64,000 bases of DNA. It comes from Medicago truncatula (lineage: Eukaryota > Streptophyta > Magnoliopsida > Fabales > Fabaceae). The stretch lies in assembly GCF_003473485.1 (NCBI RefSeq), contig NC_053044.1:55654091-55718090 (forward strand), written 5' to 3'. The notes under the pieces are model-generated. The model made no database searches, was not told the origin of the DNA, and was given only the letters and a program-made list of their open reading frames with translations. The position numbers and the translations under genes were made by a program. Of this stretch, positions 1 to 11,155 are shown one piece after another. Within the stretch, counting starts at the first letter, position 1; every line of letters starts with the position of its first letter.

Positions 1-3000
1 TGGTTCGATGAGCCCCTCAACTCATTCCCGCAGGGAAGTCCAAGCCCAAGGTAATCTGCCACGGGCTCATTCTCTTGTTTTACATGACCATGGCTATTCC
101 ATTGATCTGTTGTGGTACTGCTAATACTGACACTGTTGTCTTTCAAGCCTAAAGCACGAAGCAAAGATGCATTGGATGAAGATGAACCCACTTGAGCAGC
201 TTTTTGGAGTAATGCAGTAGCAGATAATACAGGTTGTGGAGATGCAGTATTGTAATGGGGAAAAGGGTGATCATTGTTGTTGTTATTGGAGAGATAGAGT
301 GGTGTGAAAAGTGAGAGGGTTGTGGGTTCTGTGATAGAGAAAGATGTGGGGATATCTGAGTGAGGCAAGCTTGACATGAGACTGCTGAAAGAAGAACAAA
401 AGCTAGTAGAAGTAGAAGCGTTTGAAGACGGTGACAGCCTTGTTTGGTTTTCTGCAATGTCTGATTACAATTAAAGCAAAAATAATCTTGAAAAATTAAC
501 TAATGGATAGCATAAAACAATGAATAAGACTTCAAAAATTGCAAATGAAAATAAATTGACCTGGGGGGGGGGGGGGGGGGGGGGGGGGGGTGCATAGAGC
601 AAAAAGGGAAAAAGCAGTAGATATAAATGACCTTCCTATTATTTTCCCCTTTTGACTTACACTGGTAACACTGCCTTCCCTGTTCATTTAGGATTAATTG
701 TTACTTTATAATAACATTATAGTATGAATTAATGTTTTTCATTAATAAACTCTTAATTATTATAGCTCAATTAATTCACTTGACAAATAAATGTCTTTGA
801 AGTAAAAACTTTTGGGAAATGCTAACTGGTGCCTCCGGGGCACTGGTTAAGGATATGAAAAATGAAATTATATAGTTGTTAATGCATTGAAATTGTATAA
901 TTAATTTATAATAAAGTCAAAAACAATTTTTTTTTTATAGTAATAATTTCCTTTTATGGTATGCTTAACTAGTGCCCGAGAGCACCAGTTAGCAGGACCC
1001 AAAACTTTTTTAGATTATCATTGAAGAATTGTAGGTAATTCTTCCAACAATCAATAAGCATTAACCACAAGAGTAAATTTACAAGTGCTACCTACAAATT
1101 CATTTTTACTCAACTTACAATTTTGCTTGGGTTGTAGCAAATTTACTTACGTGACTTATTTTCATTGATTGTTGAGTAAATTAGAGATAATCTAGTCTAA
1201 CCTTTAGCAAGTAAAACTCATTTTATAATTTAAATTAATCATTATTTTAATAATCATGTACAACTTAATATAATGAGGGAGTATATTTCATTTTCGTCTC
1301 AATTTCTCCCTCAACCTGCAAATAGAAATGATATTGTATGATAATTTTCGGACAATTTTTTGAGCAACTCTCATATTTTTATGTGTTTTTAGTTTACTCT
1401 CTATTATTTTTTTCCAAAGGAAGATGATAAAAAAAGGTTGAACTAAAAGTTATCATAAAATAATTTTACAAATATCTTATTCTTATAAGTAAAACACATA
1501 CTACATCTAGTTACATTTTAAAGAAAAAATTATGCTAAAATCACAAGTAGTGTTTGAACACAAACATATTAAAATATTTTTTCTAATAATAAAAAAGAAA
1601 TGTGTCCAGCTTAAATTAATAAAAAAAAAAAAAAATGTTAACTTGTGTCTGAAGGGCACAAGATAAAGATTTTAAAATAGAATTAAACAATAAATATTGT
1701 ATTAAAAAGACAAGTATTTAGGCTTTTAAGAATATGAATGCACAATTTCTAAAATTAATTTTTTTTATTTTTTATCCTTAGGGTAGAAGTTAACAAGATT
1801 CTAAAGAAAAAACTTAAATTACTTTCTTCTCGGTCTCCTTCCCACAAAGACTAACACTGTCCCATTGTCATTGTGGGAGAGGATCCATAATGTGGGCTGC
1901 ATTACTACTCAACGGCAGAGAAAAACAAAATAAATGCATATGCGAAGAGACAAAATAAAACACTCATGTGTCAAGTTCAAATCATGTCAGCTTCATTTAT
2001 CCAAATAATAAGGAATTTATTATAGAGAGATAAATAGATAAAATAATACTGTACATAATAAAAATAAATAATCTAATCCAAATAACAATTTTTTTACTTG
2101 CTTTGTCATTTATAAATATCCTTAACACCGCAGTTAAAAAGAACAAATGAAGTGTAAGTTCTTAAGAAATTAAAATTATTGTTTTTAGGTTGCTCAATCC
2201 TTGCAATTGCAAATTGATAGTGGACGAATCTTTTCCAAAACAAAGGCGGGTTTGAGATACTAGGAAACAAAAGTGCAAAACCCAAATAGGAAATGAATTA
2301 ATTAGTAACTCGTACGTACCTGAGCACTGAGTAGACGACAAAGTAGGAGAGACCATTACTGATGATATTGTTGATGGAGTGAGTGGTGGCGTAGCCGGTG
2401 AAGAAGAAGAAGTAGAAACCACAACAACAACATTATTATTATTATTATTACTCTCATTCACCATTCCATCGCAGAACCTTCTGTGCGTAACAAAATTATC
2501 CTTCCTATAAACAAATAAATAACATTAACAAAACAGAAAATAATCAATATTTTGAGAGATAATTAAAGATCGATGGAAAAGAAATTAACCTAGAAAACAC
2601 TGTGCCACAATCACATTTATACTCTCTAGTTCCACAGCTCTTCATATGAACTTTCAAATCACATTTCGCAGCGTATTTTTTAGAACAACGTTCACATTTC
2701 CATTTCTTCTCACCATGCTTTCTACAAAAGTGCTTTTTCACTCCTGTGAGGTCACCGAGTGCTCTTGAAGGATTGTGGTGGACGCAGGAAAGCTCAGGAC
2801 AAACGTACACTTTCTTACGGAGGATTTCGTCGTTCGCTCGCTGCCGGAGCTTCCACGGCATGTTATGTCCTCGCCGGTGAAGTTGGAGATTCTGTTCCCG
2901 TTGGAATCCTTTGTTGCAGATCTCGCATATGAAACGGTTCGTTGCTAGTAAAGTTTTGGGTGATAAAGCGATTACTTCAGCATCTGGATCTGCAAACGGA

Positions 3001-3249
3001 AACAACAAAACATTGATTCAATACTCATAAAATAAATAATAAACTAACACTTCAAAAAGTAATATTAATAATAAATTAATAATAAAGTGTCTACTATAAA
3101 GTATATTTAATTTAATCAATGATTTACTACTATAATAGTGGATAGTTATATACACCTGGCATTCCAGGGAGGCTTCGCTTCTTTTTTGACGGTGGCGGTG
3201 TAGTAGAAAGTGGCATTGGTGGTGAAGTATTTTTCTGAGGTTCTGGCAT
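1..3249 (-). CDS. INDETERMINATE-domain (IDD) C2H2 zinc-finger transcription factor, 3' end outside window
   Basis: Four exons read on the minus strand: 3249-3156, 2989-2590, 2504-2320 and 460-1 (continuing beyond the edge). All junctions are GT-AG and in phase. About 379 codons are visible. The short basic N-terminus (KKKRSLPGMP) leads into the DPDAEVIALSPKTL motif that begins the family's ID domain. Four zinc fingers follow: CEIC..H..H, CPELSC..H, CERC..H..C and CDCG..H..C. The last exon carries the family's C-terminal motifs, SATALLQKAAQ and a DYLGLGLP variant of the (L)DFLG motif. IDD proteins are nuclear DNA-binding regulators that work with GRAS proteins. Finger 3 reads AAKCDLKVHMKSC where most members, as I recall them, have AVQSDWKAHSKTC, so this member looks divergent. 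The start at 3249 is the first ATG before the basic patch; an upstream coding exon cannot be excluded. Family call is firm; the subgroup is not assigned. Confidence 0.93.
563..590. repeat. Uninterrupted run of 28 G
   Basis: A homopolymer of 28 guanines lies in intron 3 of the IDD gene, so it is poly-C in the transcript. No other base interrupts it. Its true length could differ because such runs are hard to sequence. Confidence 0.9.
821..993. mobile_element. MITE with palindromic ends, copy 1
   Basis: A 173-bp element lies inside IDD intron 3. The left end reads GCTAACTGGTGC..CCGGGGCACTGGTTAAG and the right end is its inverted counterpart. Each end is itself near-palindromic (GTGCC..GGCAC). 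It matches the ends of the elements at 3536, 53458 and 63434, so it belongs to one dispersed non-autonomous family. The class is not certain. Confidence 0.7.
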
Positions 3250-3535
3250 AGCTGTTAAATCAACTAGAGGGATCAAGTTTTGGTGTAGTGTACTGCGTAC
3301 ACAACGAGGCGGCGGATAAATACTTACAAGAGAAGGAAGAGGGTAGTAATTGTTTTTCTTTTTCCTTTTTCTTTTTTCTAATGAGTATGATATGATGATG
3401 AGTATATTGGACAACTAGGACAAGGTGGCGCTGGTTAACCATGGTTGAGTTACGATGGAGAGAGAAATTGTTTGGATGTGCTTGGATAAAATTAGGAAAC
3501 ATGAGATGGTTAGTTGGACTTATTAGCTTAGATAA

Positions 3536-3692
3536 AAACGATTGTCTCAGGACACTTTTTAAGTATACAAAATTTAATAATTATTCTTTTAAAAAGTTAA
3601 CTATTACAATCTCTAATATATTCAATATACAACTTTTTTTAAATAACTTATTAATTAAAGTGCTTAAAAAGTGCTCCGGGAGCACTCGTTAA
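3536..3692. mobile_element. MITE with palindromic ends, copy 2
   Basis: A roughly 157-bp element sits about 290 bp upstream of the IDD start codon. The right end AGTGCTCCGGGAGCACTCGTTAA matches the family well. The left end (ACGATTGTCTCAGGACACTTTTTAAG) is diverged. An ATTATTCTTTT stretch after the left end is shared with the copies at 53458 and 63434. Confidence 0.6.
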
Positions 3693-4198
3693 TATTATCC
3701 ATAAAATAATTAAGAGAAAAGTAGAAATCAAAATATTCGATAGTGCTACATAGTTAAACGTGTTTTGGTGAGAATAATAGTAGAATGTATGACATTCTCA
3801 GAATTCTTGTGTTACATTTTTTTATTTAGACAAAAAAAAATGAAATGTGATAGAGAAATTTTACGGAAAATAATCTAAATTCTCATCCAAAACTAGAGAC
3901 ATGGTTCTTTTTTAAAGATGTGTTCATTAATTTAGACTTTAAAACAATATTTTAAAATTTTGTTCTAAAAAAATTTAAAATTTTATTAGGTCATTAACTC
4001 GGTAAAATTGAGGGTTTATTGGTCTAACCCAAATACAAATCCAAAAATATTGTTTATGGAAATATAATACATGATAGAAAAATCGACCATGAAAATAAAT
4101 TCTCTCATGTCACATGAGGGTTATGAGAATTGTGTGCATTCTCCAACTTTTTTTTTTAACTAGTGTGTAATCCAAGTCATTGATTTGGTAGGATAAAG
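3693..4198. other. AT-rich spacer, nothing recognised
   Basis: About 500 bp between a MITE and the LINE insertion. No ORF, RNA gene or repeat family could be supported here. Confidence 0.5.
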
Positions 4199-4212
4199 AA
4201 AAAAGAAATGAA

Positions 4213-6015
4213 GTCGGTGGTTGAAAGGAATATTTTTGAAGGCTATACAGTTGGGGCGCACTCTTCAATGTCAGTTACTCATCTTCAGTTCGCTGACGAC
4301 ACGTTGATTCTTGGAGTGAAGAGTTGGGCCAATGTGCGTGCGATGAGAGCGGTGTTGGTGTTGTTTGAGGCTATGTCTGGTTTGAAAGTCAATTTTCATA
4401 AAAGCATGTTGGTGGGTGTCAATGTTTCTGATTCCTGGCTGAATGAGGCGGCCTCTGCTCTTCGCTGTCGTGTGGGGCAAGTGCCGTTTATGTATTTGGG
4501 TTTGTCTATCGGGGGTGATCCACGTCGTCTGATCTTTTGGGAACCTCTTTTGCGTAGCATTAAATCGAGACTGTCTGGGTTCAATAGTCGGTTCTTATCG
4601 TTTGGGGGCAGGTTAGTTCTCCTAAAGTTTGTCTTGACCTCTCTACCTGTCTATGCGCTTTCCTTCTTCAAGGCTCCGTCAGGTATAATTTCTTCCCTTA
4701 ACTCTATTTTTATTACATTTTTTTGGGGGGGATGTGAGGATCATAGGAAACTGTCCTGGGTCAGCTGGCCCACTATTTGTTCTTGGAGGGAGGTCGGAGG
4801 GTTGGGTGTGCGGAGGTTGAGGGAGTTTAATGTTGCGTTGTTAGGGAAATGGTGTTGGCGTTTGTTGGTGGAGAGGGTAGTTTATGGTATAGGGTGTTGG
4901 TGGCGAGATATGGTGAGGAGGATGGGAGGTTGGAGGTTGGGGGCCGGAGTGGTTCTTCTTGGTGGCGAGAAATCGCTAATATTAGGGACGGGTTAGGTGG
5001 TGTCGGTGGCGGGTGGTTTCAGGAGGGTGTGTCTCATTTGGTGGGAGACGGGGATGATACCCTTTTTTGGCATGATTCGTGGTTAGGTGGTATACCTTTT
5101 CGTGTGCGCTTTAGGCGCCTTTTTGATCTTGCGGTTGATAAATCTTGCACGGTTGCTTACATGTTTTCTGTTGGGTGGGAGGTTGGGGGAGCGGGTTGGA
5201 GGTGGAGAAGGGGGTTGTGGGTGTGGGAGGAGGAGATGCTAGGGGAGTGTATTATTTTACTTGCTAATGTTGCTTTGCAGTGTAATGTTAAGGACACCTA
5301 GAGATGACATTTGGATCCTATTGCAGGTTATACAGTTAGTAGCGCTTATCATTTGCTGACTTCTTCGGACATTCCTCAGGTGGAAGGTGCAGATGCCCTG
5401 GTTTGGCATAAACATGTTCCACTTAAGGTTTCCATTTTTGCTTGGAGGTTGGTAAAGAATCGGTTGCCTACAAGGTCAAATCTGCTGCGTCGCGGTGTTC
5501 TTTTGGTTGCAGATGCAGACTGTTTGTTAGGGTGCGGCCACGTCGAGACATCTCAGCACTTATTTATTTCTTGTGATTTCTATGGCACTTTGTGGTTTAA
5601 GGTGCGGTCTTGGCTTGGTGTCTCAGGCCCATACCCCATTCATGTTTCAGATCATTTCTTTCAGTTCTCTCATTCAGCAGGCGGTGTTCGAGCAAGGCGC
5701 TCCCTTATGCAGCTTGTTTGGCTGCTTAGTGTGTGGATCATTTGGAATGACCGGAATCAAAGATTGTTCAATAGCACAGGTAGCTCCATTGATCAGTTGT
5801 TGGATAGAGTTAAGCGGTATTCCCTTTGGTGGCTAAACAATGTTGTTTTTGTTTTTGGTTCCCAATTGTGGTGGTCGAGTCCTCTTACCATTTTGGGATT
5901 GGCCTAATTTTGTTTGACTCTGTATATTTGTAAATACTTTGGACTTTCTTGATACATCTTGTACTCAAAAGAGTTCGCATTTTGTTAATATAAGTTCCAT
6001 TTTTGTTTGTTCAAA
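4213..6015 (+). mobile_element. 5'-truncated L1-type LINE, defective ORF2
   Basis: The insert starts inside the reverse transcriptase and ends in a poly-A tract. It is flanked by a 14-bp direct repeat, AAAAAAGAAATGAA, at 4199-4212 and 6016-6029, typical of target-primed reverse transcription. The reading frame shows the catalytic motif FADDTLILG near 4290, then the long post-RT region, and a C-terminal zf-RVT domain (FAWRLVKNRLPTRSNLLRRG) at about 5430-5500. The element is dead. The frame shifts near 4870, and two in-frame stops occur at 5299 (TAG) and 5305 (TGA), after which coding resumes in the same frame to 5907. Sequence style matches abundant legume LINEs that I recall. It carries no promoter or ORF1. 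Confidence 0.93.
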
Positions 6016-6196
6016 AAAAAAGAAATGAAAAAAATAAAATTAAGAAAAAGGATAAATAGATTCAAGGATGGAGATCTCTCTAATTGAGAAAATACGAGAG
6101 AACAAAATACGAGAAAAAAATCCTCTAGTGATACTAAATGTACGGCATAAACAACTTGCACATTTTTTAAGCAAAATTGCTCGGTAAAAACATATA

Positions 6197-6467
6197 CTCC
6201 CTCCGTCCTAAAATATAAGCAAAAAAGATCAACTTTTATGTTTTTTCAAACAAATCATCTTTTCCAATGTAAAATTAAATGCAAGTTACATTTAATTTGT
6301 TCTCTTTTTTATTTTCTCCATAATTTTTAATCAATGAGAATTATATTTACATCTTTCCATGAAACTTATTCCAAGAAGAACACAAAAAATTATACTTCAA
6401 ATCACTAAGTGTTAGTTTTCTTAAGTATGAATTAATATTTTTTACTTATAAATTAGGACGGAGGGAG
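6197..6467. mobile_element. Stowaway/Tc1-mariner-like MITE
   Basis: A 271-bp element has inverted ends CTCCCTCCGTCC and GGACGGAGGGAG, flanked by TA on both sides. There is no coding capacity. Four further copies of this family are at 13370, 16456, 45223 and 45615. Confidence 0.88.
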
Positions 6468-6855
6468 TACATGACAACCAAAACATCTTAACTATGTTGC
6501 GAATGCATAATGCCTTAAACTTTTCTACGATATATTTCCTATCATCATTTACGTTATTTTAGACTTCATACTTCTACAATGTGAGCCTATCATCACGCCT
6601 CCCGTCATGTATGAATTAGTTATTGCAAGTTTGATCTTCGACACCCCAAATCCAAGACTTTTACAAAATTTTGCATAAACGAAATGAATTTGTTGCGTTT
6701 ACGAATTTTGAATTTTTTTTTTAAGCAAAATTTGAATAACTTATTTATATTTATCTTATCATAAAAATAGTTATATAAATATTTGAGTTTATCTTATGAT
6801 ACAAATATAATCTAAAAAAAAAGTATAAGCTGCTTTAAGTTTTTTTTAATGATAG

Positions 6856-7352
6856 GGTTAAATATGTCAACTTTTCGTTTTAATCCCTCTAAAATTTTTC
6901 TTCAATTTTTAGTCCCTATAAAATTTTCAATCACTACTTTTGGTTCCTATTTTAAAGTAAATTTTTATATTTTTTAATAAAATTGTGCAGAGATAGTATA
7001 GAATATTGAAAAAATCACTACAAAAAAATTAGATTTTTTTAACAAAACATGAATTAAATATGAATTTTTTACCTTCAAAAATATAAAAATTCATAGTTAA
7101 TTCATGTTTTGGGAAAAAAGTATAATATTTAATTCATATTATAAAATTTTTTGCAAAATTTTATTTAAAAATATATTTTTTTGAAAAAATTTTATTTAAA
7201 AATATGAACTCTACATATGAGTTCACTTTAAAAGATAAGGGATCAAAAGTAAAGATTGAAAATTTTATAGGGACTAAAAGTTGAAGGAAAATTTTAGAGG
7301 AACTAAAACGAAAAGTTTATATATTTATAGGGACCAAAAACATATTTAACCT
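6856..7352. mobile_element. Non-autonomous Mutator-like element with long TIRs
   Basis: The ends GGGTTAAATATG and CATATTTAACCT open long inverted repeats of roughly 110 bp (AAAATTTTTCTTCAA / TTGAAGGAAAATTTT and onward). The flanks TTAATGATA and TTAATAATA differ at one of nine bases, consistent with a 9-bp Mutator-type target duplication. No ORF is present. Confidence 0.7.
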
Positions 7353-7378
7353 TTAATAATAATATAAGTTTGTTTTTA

Positions 7379-7447
7379 ATTTTTTTTTTTGTAATGGCCG
7401 GAGTTTTAACCCGAACCTTACCTATATTTTGGATTGTCCAGCTAAAC
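7379..7447 (-). mobile_element. Degenerate tRNA-derived SINE fragment
   Basis: After a T-run, the sequence GGCCGGAGTTTTAACCCGAAC, then TTGTCCAGCTAAACTCACGA, parallels the box B to box A half of the SINE at 63491. On the minus strand it reads TCGTGAGTTTAGCTGG followed by a damaged GGTTCGAA-like box B. It is truncated and mutated. No clear target duplication was seen. Confidence 0.45.
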
Positions 7448-7529
7448 TCACGACCACTGTGTATAAAAAATTCAGTTTAAATATTTAATAAAACGTGCGA
7501 AAAATTCATTTTGTGAATGATAGGCATGT

Positions 7530-8173
7530 TACACTCTGTTTGGTTGAAGAAAAATAAGGAAGAGAGAAACAGAGAAGAGAGAAAGAGGAAAAAGATGGTA
7601 CTTTTCGCCTGTTTGGAATAAAGAGAAATAGGAAAGAGGGATTAAAAAGTTGTAGGACCCACCACTTTTTATCTTCTTCCCTATGTAGCGAAGAAAGGGA
7701 AGAGAGAAGTTTTTAGACTTTGTTATTACAACTTTAGCCTTGCCTTCAAATGCTTCAATTTTTTGTCTCTGTATGCTATGAAACGCTAATTATAATGAAG
7801 AATAATCTAAAGTCTTTAGTTTTTTTTTGTCGTAGATTGAATAAAAATACAAGTAAATCTAATATTTATTTTTGTTTGCAAAAGTATTTTAATTTATTAA
7901 TTAAGTTAAATTAAAATAAACTACATTAACTTCGTTACAAAATTAAATTGAAATATAAAAAAATAATTGTCAAGAAAAAAACTTTCTTAGTATAAGGATA
8001 TTTTGGTCTTTTTAAAAATTAAACACACTTCTTTCTTCTATATTTCTCTTCTTTCTCTCTTGTACCAAACAACCTATCAAATCTACTATATTTCTCATCT
8101 CTTTCTCTCTTCCCATACTCTCTCTCACATATTTCTCTCTTCACAACTTCTCTTTTAAACCAAACACACCAGT
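7530..8173. mobile_element. Probable MITE with TGTTTGGTT-type inverted ends
   Basis: The left side reads CTCTGTTTGGTTGAAG and the right side AAACCAAACACACC. Purine-rich GAAGAGAGAAA blocks near the left end mirror CTCTTTCTCTCTTC blocks near the right end. The element is about 640 bp without an ORF. Exact ends and target duplication could not be fixed. Confidence 0.45.
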
Positions 8174-8533
8174 AGCGAAATGTATATGTTTTGATTTTAT
8201 TTTTTTAGGGAAGTATCTGTTTTGATTGTTTTTCGCTACATATATCTATTTTGATAGAGTTGTGTCATTTGAACATCCATATATGTGACAATTTTTGTGA
8301 CAACTAAAATTTTACAAAGGAAATGAGGTAGTGACACAAAAACCAAAGCAATAGAGAGAGAAAGTAAAAAGACAATGCGAGTATGAGAGAGAAAGTTGTC
8401 ATAAAAGTTGTAAACAATGGTTGTTCAAATATCATTTCTCATTTTAATAGGACGAAGAAACACAACTGTTAGGTGTTGATATCCATGTATCAAATGACCC
8501 TACACTTGCCCTTATCATAATGTAAAAAAGAAA
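8174..8533. other. AT-rich spacer
   Basis: No gene, RNA or element was recognised between two transposon-like inserts. Confidence 0.5.
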
Positions 8534-9815
8534 GGCTTAAATGCTCTTTTGGTCCTTTAAGTATTTATTTGGTATCGTTTTGGTCCCTTAACTAAAAAAA
8601 AGATTGTTTGAGTACTTTATCTTTATCTCCGTTATCTGTTTTGGTCCTTTATGTTAAAAAAATTGAAAAAAACGTTAGGGTTTATATTATTCATCTTCTT
8701 CATGATCTTCATCATCAACAACACACCAACCCAAAAAAAAATTCATCAAATCTATAAACATATAATCCATTTCATAACTCAATCAATAACCAATTGTTCC
8801 ATTAAAAAACATCCCTTTCAATCTAAACAATACAATTTCTCAATCTCCCTAGACCAAATCAACCAAAATCTTCATATCTACTCACCACAATTTTTTTCAA
8901 ATCCAAAATCTACAGTGATAATTTTAAAGGAATCCTAACATTATTATTTTTCTGTGACCTCTCCACCTAAGAGCCACCAACAAAATACCCCTTTACCTCT
9001 CTACCTCACTGATTCCTTCTTCCTCATTTCTATTCCAACAACAACAAAGTCTCACTCACTATCTCATCCCACTCTCTCCTTTTAATTGTTAATTTTCATT
9101 ATAAAGACAGTGAATTAATAAGATTACAATTGTCTCAACTCTCAAGATCTATTTGATAATTTTTAAGGAATTGATTAGAATTATTAAAGAAAATTTTAAT
9201 TATAATTTCAAGGTGAATCCCCAATATCAGTTCCTCTTTACTCAACCCAAGCCAAATCTAAGAAATTGCATTAATGGGTCAAGTAGTAGAAGGAGAAAGA
9301 AGAAAGGTTATTTGCGGAGATCTATGGATCTTAAGATTGAACAGTTGAAAGTTGAAATTTTACAATTGGAAGAGTAGTTATAAGGTGAAGGTATTAGTTT
9401 ATTGATATCTTTAGAGAAGCATAGCAGTTGTTGTTATGTCTAGTTGTTGTGGTTTTGGATTTGGATTTAAAAAGAAAGTTGTTTGGTAAATTAAAGTGAT
9501 TTTTTTTATGAACAAATTGGTTGTTGATTGAGTTATGAAATTGATTATGTTTATAGATATGATGAAGATGATGATGAATTTTTTTTTTTTTTTTTTTGGG
9601 TTGGTGTGTTGTTGATGATGAAAATCATGAAGAAGATGATGGAAGGAGAAGAAAGAAGATGAATGATATAAACCCTAACATTTTTTTGAATTTTTTTAAC
9701 GGAATGGACCAAAACAGGCATCAGAGATAAAGATAAAGTACTTAAACAATTTTTTTTTTAAGTTAAGGGACCAAAGCGATACCAAATAAATACTTAAGGG
9801 ACCAAAAGAACATTT
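8534..9815. mobile_element. Foldback-type element with about 210-bp inverted repeats
   Basis: The left arm begins GGCTTAAATGCTCTTTTGGTCC and the right arm ends with its inverse, lacking the last bases. The arms stay complementary through a shared AAACGTTAGGGTTTATAT block and a CATCAACAACACACCAACCC block (8534-8745 with 9577-9815). The right arm has about 23 extra bases and a longer poly-T. The unique middle has no convincing ORF; apparent ORFs at 8651-8938 and 9153-9377 are low-complexity. The GGTCC..TTAA ends resemble the Mutator-like inserts at 22395, 42378 and 47034. Confidence 0.75.
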
Positions 9816-10196
9816 ATTTTCGCTGCTTGTCAACCCTTTCCTCGTTTGATTTGATACATAACCAGAGGTCTTTTTTTTTTTATCTCTTTATAAATAATAT
9901 CTCAATTTATTTTTATAAATGGAGAGGATCGTTATTCATTCTCGGCATAATTGGCATACCTAATTGTGTATTATTTGGTTTTATATATAATTAGTAACTC
10001 ACCAAAATATACACATTTAAAGTAGTGACTTAATTTTCAGTCTTTAATAAAAAAAATAAAAATAAAACCTAAATTTTCAGCTTCTACAAAAAAAAAAAAA
10101 AAAAACCTTAATTTTCATCCCATAATAAAAAATATATTTAATGCTCTACTTGAACAGTTTATCTATATTTAAAAGTCATCATGTTCGAAATGAGAT

Positions 10197-11155
10197 TTGC
10201 CAACAAATGGGTTGATTGGATATTATATCGTTTGTGATTCCAATCAATTATCTTTGTTAGTTGATTACTTGATTCTAACCCAATTTATACCAAATAGAGG
10301 TATTTTTCAAAGGGACTTGTTCTCTCGTAATATTTCATTCTTTGTGTGGAGGAACTTTATTCTCTCATCCATCAAGGTGATCGTGTGGTGGAACTCCATG
10401 ACACAAAGATTTGCAGCAGAGCTCCACCTATTACTCACCTTTATTTGTAGATGGTTGTTTTTTTTTTTAGGGTTTTAGAGAATGAAGCTCAAACTATGTA
10501 GGTTATCCTTAACACTTATGAACGTGTATTGGGGCAGGCTATAAATCTCACTAAATCAAAGTTCTTTTTTTTTACCACTTTAGAGTGCATATTCCATTAT
10601 AGTAAAAAAAAAAAAAAAAATTTGTGCAACAATTTTTTGATAACTTTTTGATATCCCTCTCATACTCACATTACGTCATTAAAAGTGTCTCAAAATCACT
10701 ACTCTGAAAAAAAACACCTTCAACTACATCAATGATAGAGTTCGGCGCAAATGAAACTCTTGGAGTGGTGGACTCTATCAAAGGCAAGCAGAAAAAGTTC
10801 TTTTACGCTTTCAATTTAGTAATGCTTGCAAAAAAATAGTTGGTGAATTATGATGCAATCACATGCCATGGTATGTAAGATTCTCAAAGCAAAATATTTC
10901 TTGAGAGGCTTTTGGAATGCCTATGCAGAACATAACTGAAGCTATTAGCGACGAAGCATTTTGGCAAGAGTTTTTTTTTTTTGGTAGATAGACGAAATGG
11001 CAAAGTCATTATAAACTCACACACACAAGTGGAGGTACCGGGGTTCGAACCCCGGTCATGGCATCCAGCCTAACAATATCGACATTTTTGCCAGTTGAGC
11101 TAGAACTTCTAAATTTGGCAAGAGCTTTATCTCAGGAGATGAGAAGACAACTCTT
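10197..11155 (+). mobile_element. Ancient LINE reverse-transcriptase fragment
   Basis: The translation shows eroded RT landmarks in order. 'FIPNRGIFQRDLFSRNISFF' stands for the RGIRQGDPLSPYLF motif. Then comes 'HLLLTFICRWLFFF' for the FADD region, and 'ILNTYERVLGQAINLTKSKF' shortly after. Around 10860-11155, 'HAMVCKILKAKYFLRGFW' and 'RRSILAR' match the post-RT part. Several frames must be joined, so it is a relic. It is interrupted by the SINE at 10971. Confidence 0.7.
10971..11113 (-). mobile_element. tRNA-derived SINE, inserted in LINE relic
   Basis: The minus strand reads TCTAGCTCAACTGGCAAAAA (box A) and, about 40 bases on, GGGGTTCGAACCCC (box B). It ends in a poly-A tail (T-run at 10971-10982 on the plus strand). 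The 11-bp target duplication TTTGGCAAGAG lies at 10960-10970 and 11114-11124. Length is about 143 bp. This is an RNA polymerase III-type retroposon with no protein. Confidence 0.88.

Noticed and set aside
149..457. 102-residue ORF on minus near the left edge
   Set aside because: Wrong frame of the last visible IDD exon; the correct frame carries the SATALLQKAAQ and DYLGLGLP motifs.
8651..9377. Two small ORFs inside the foldback element
   Set aside because: The first starts within the inverted repeat and both are low-complexity (Asn/Ile/Lys); no family match or codon structure.
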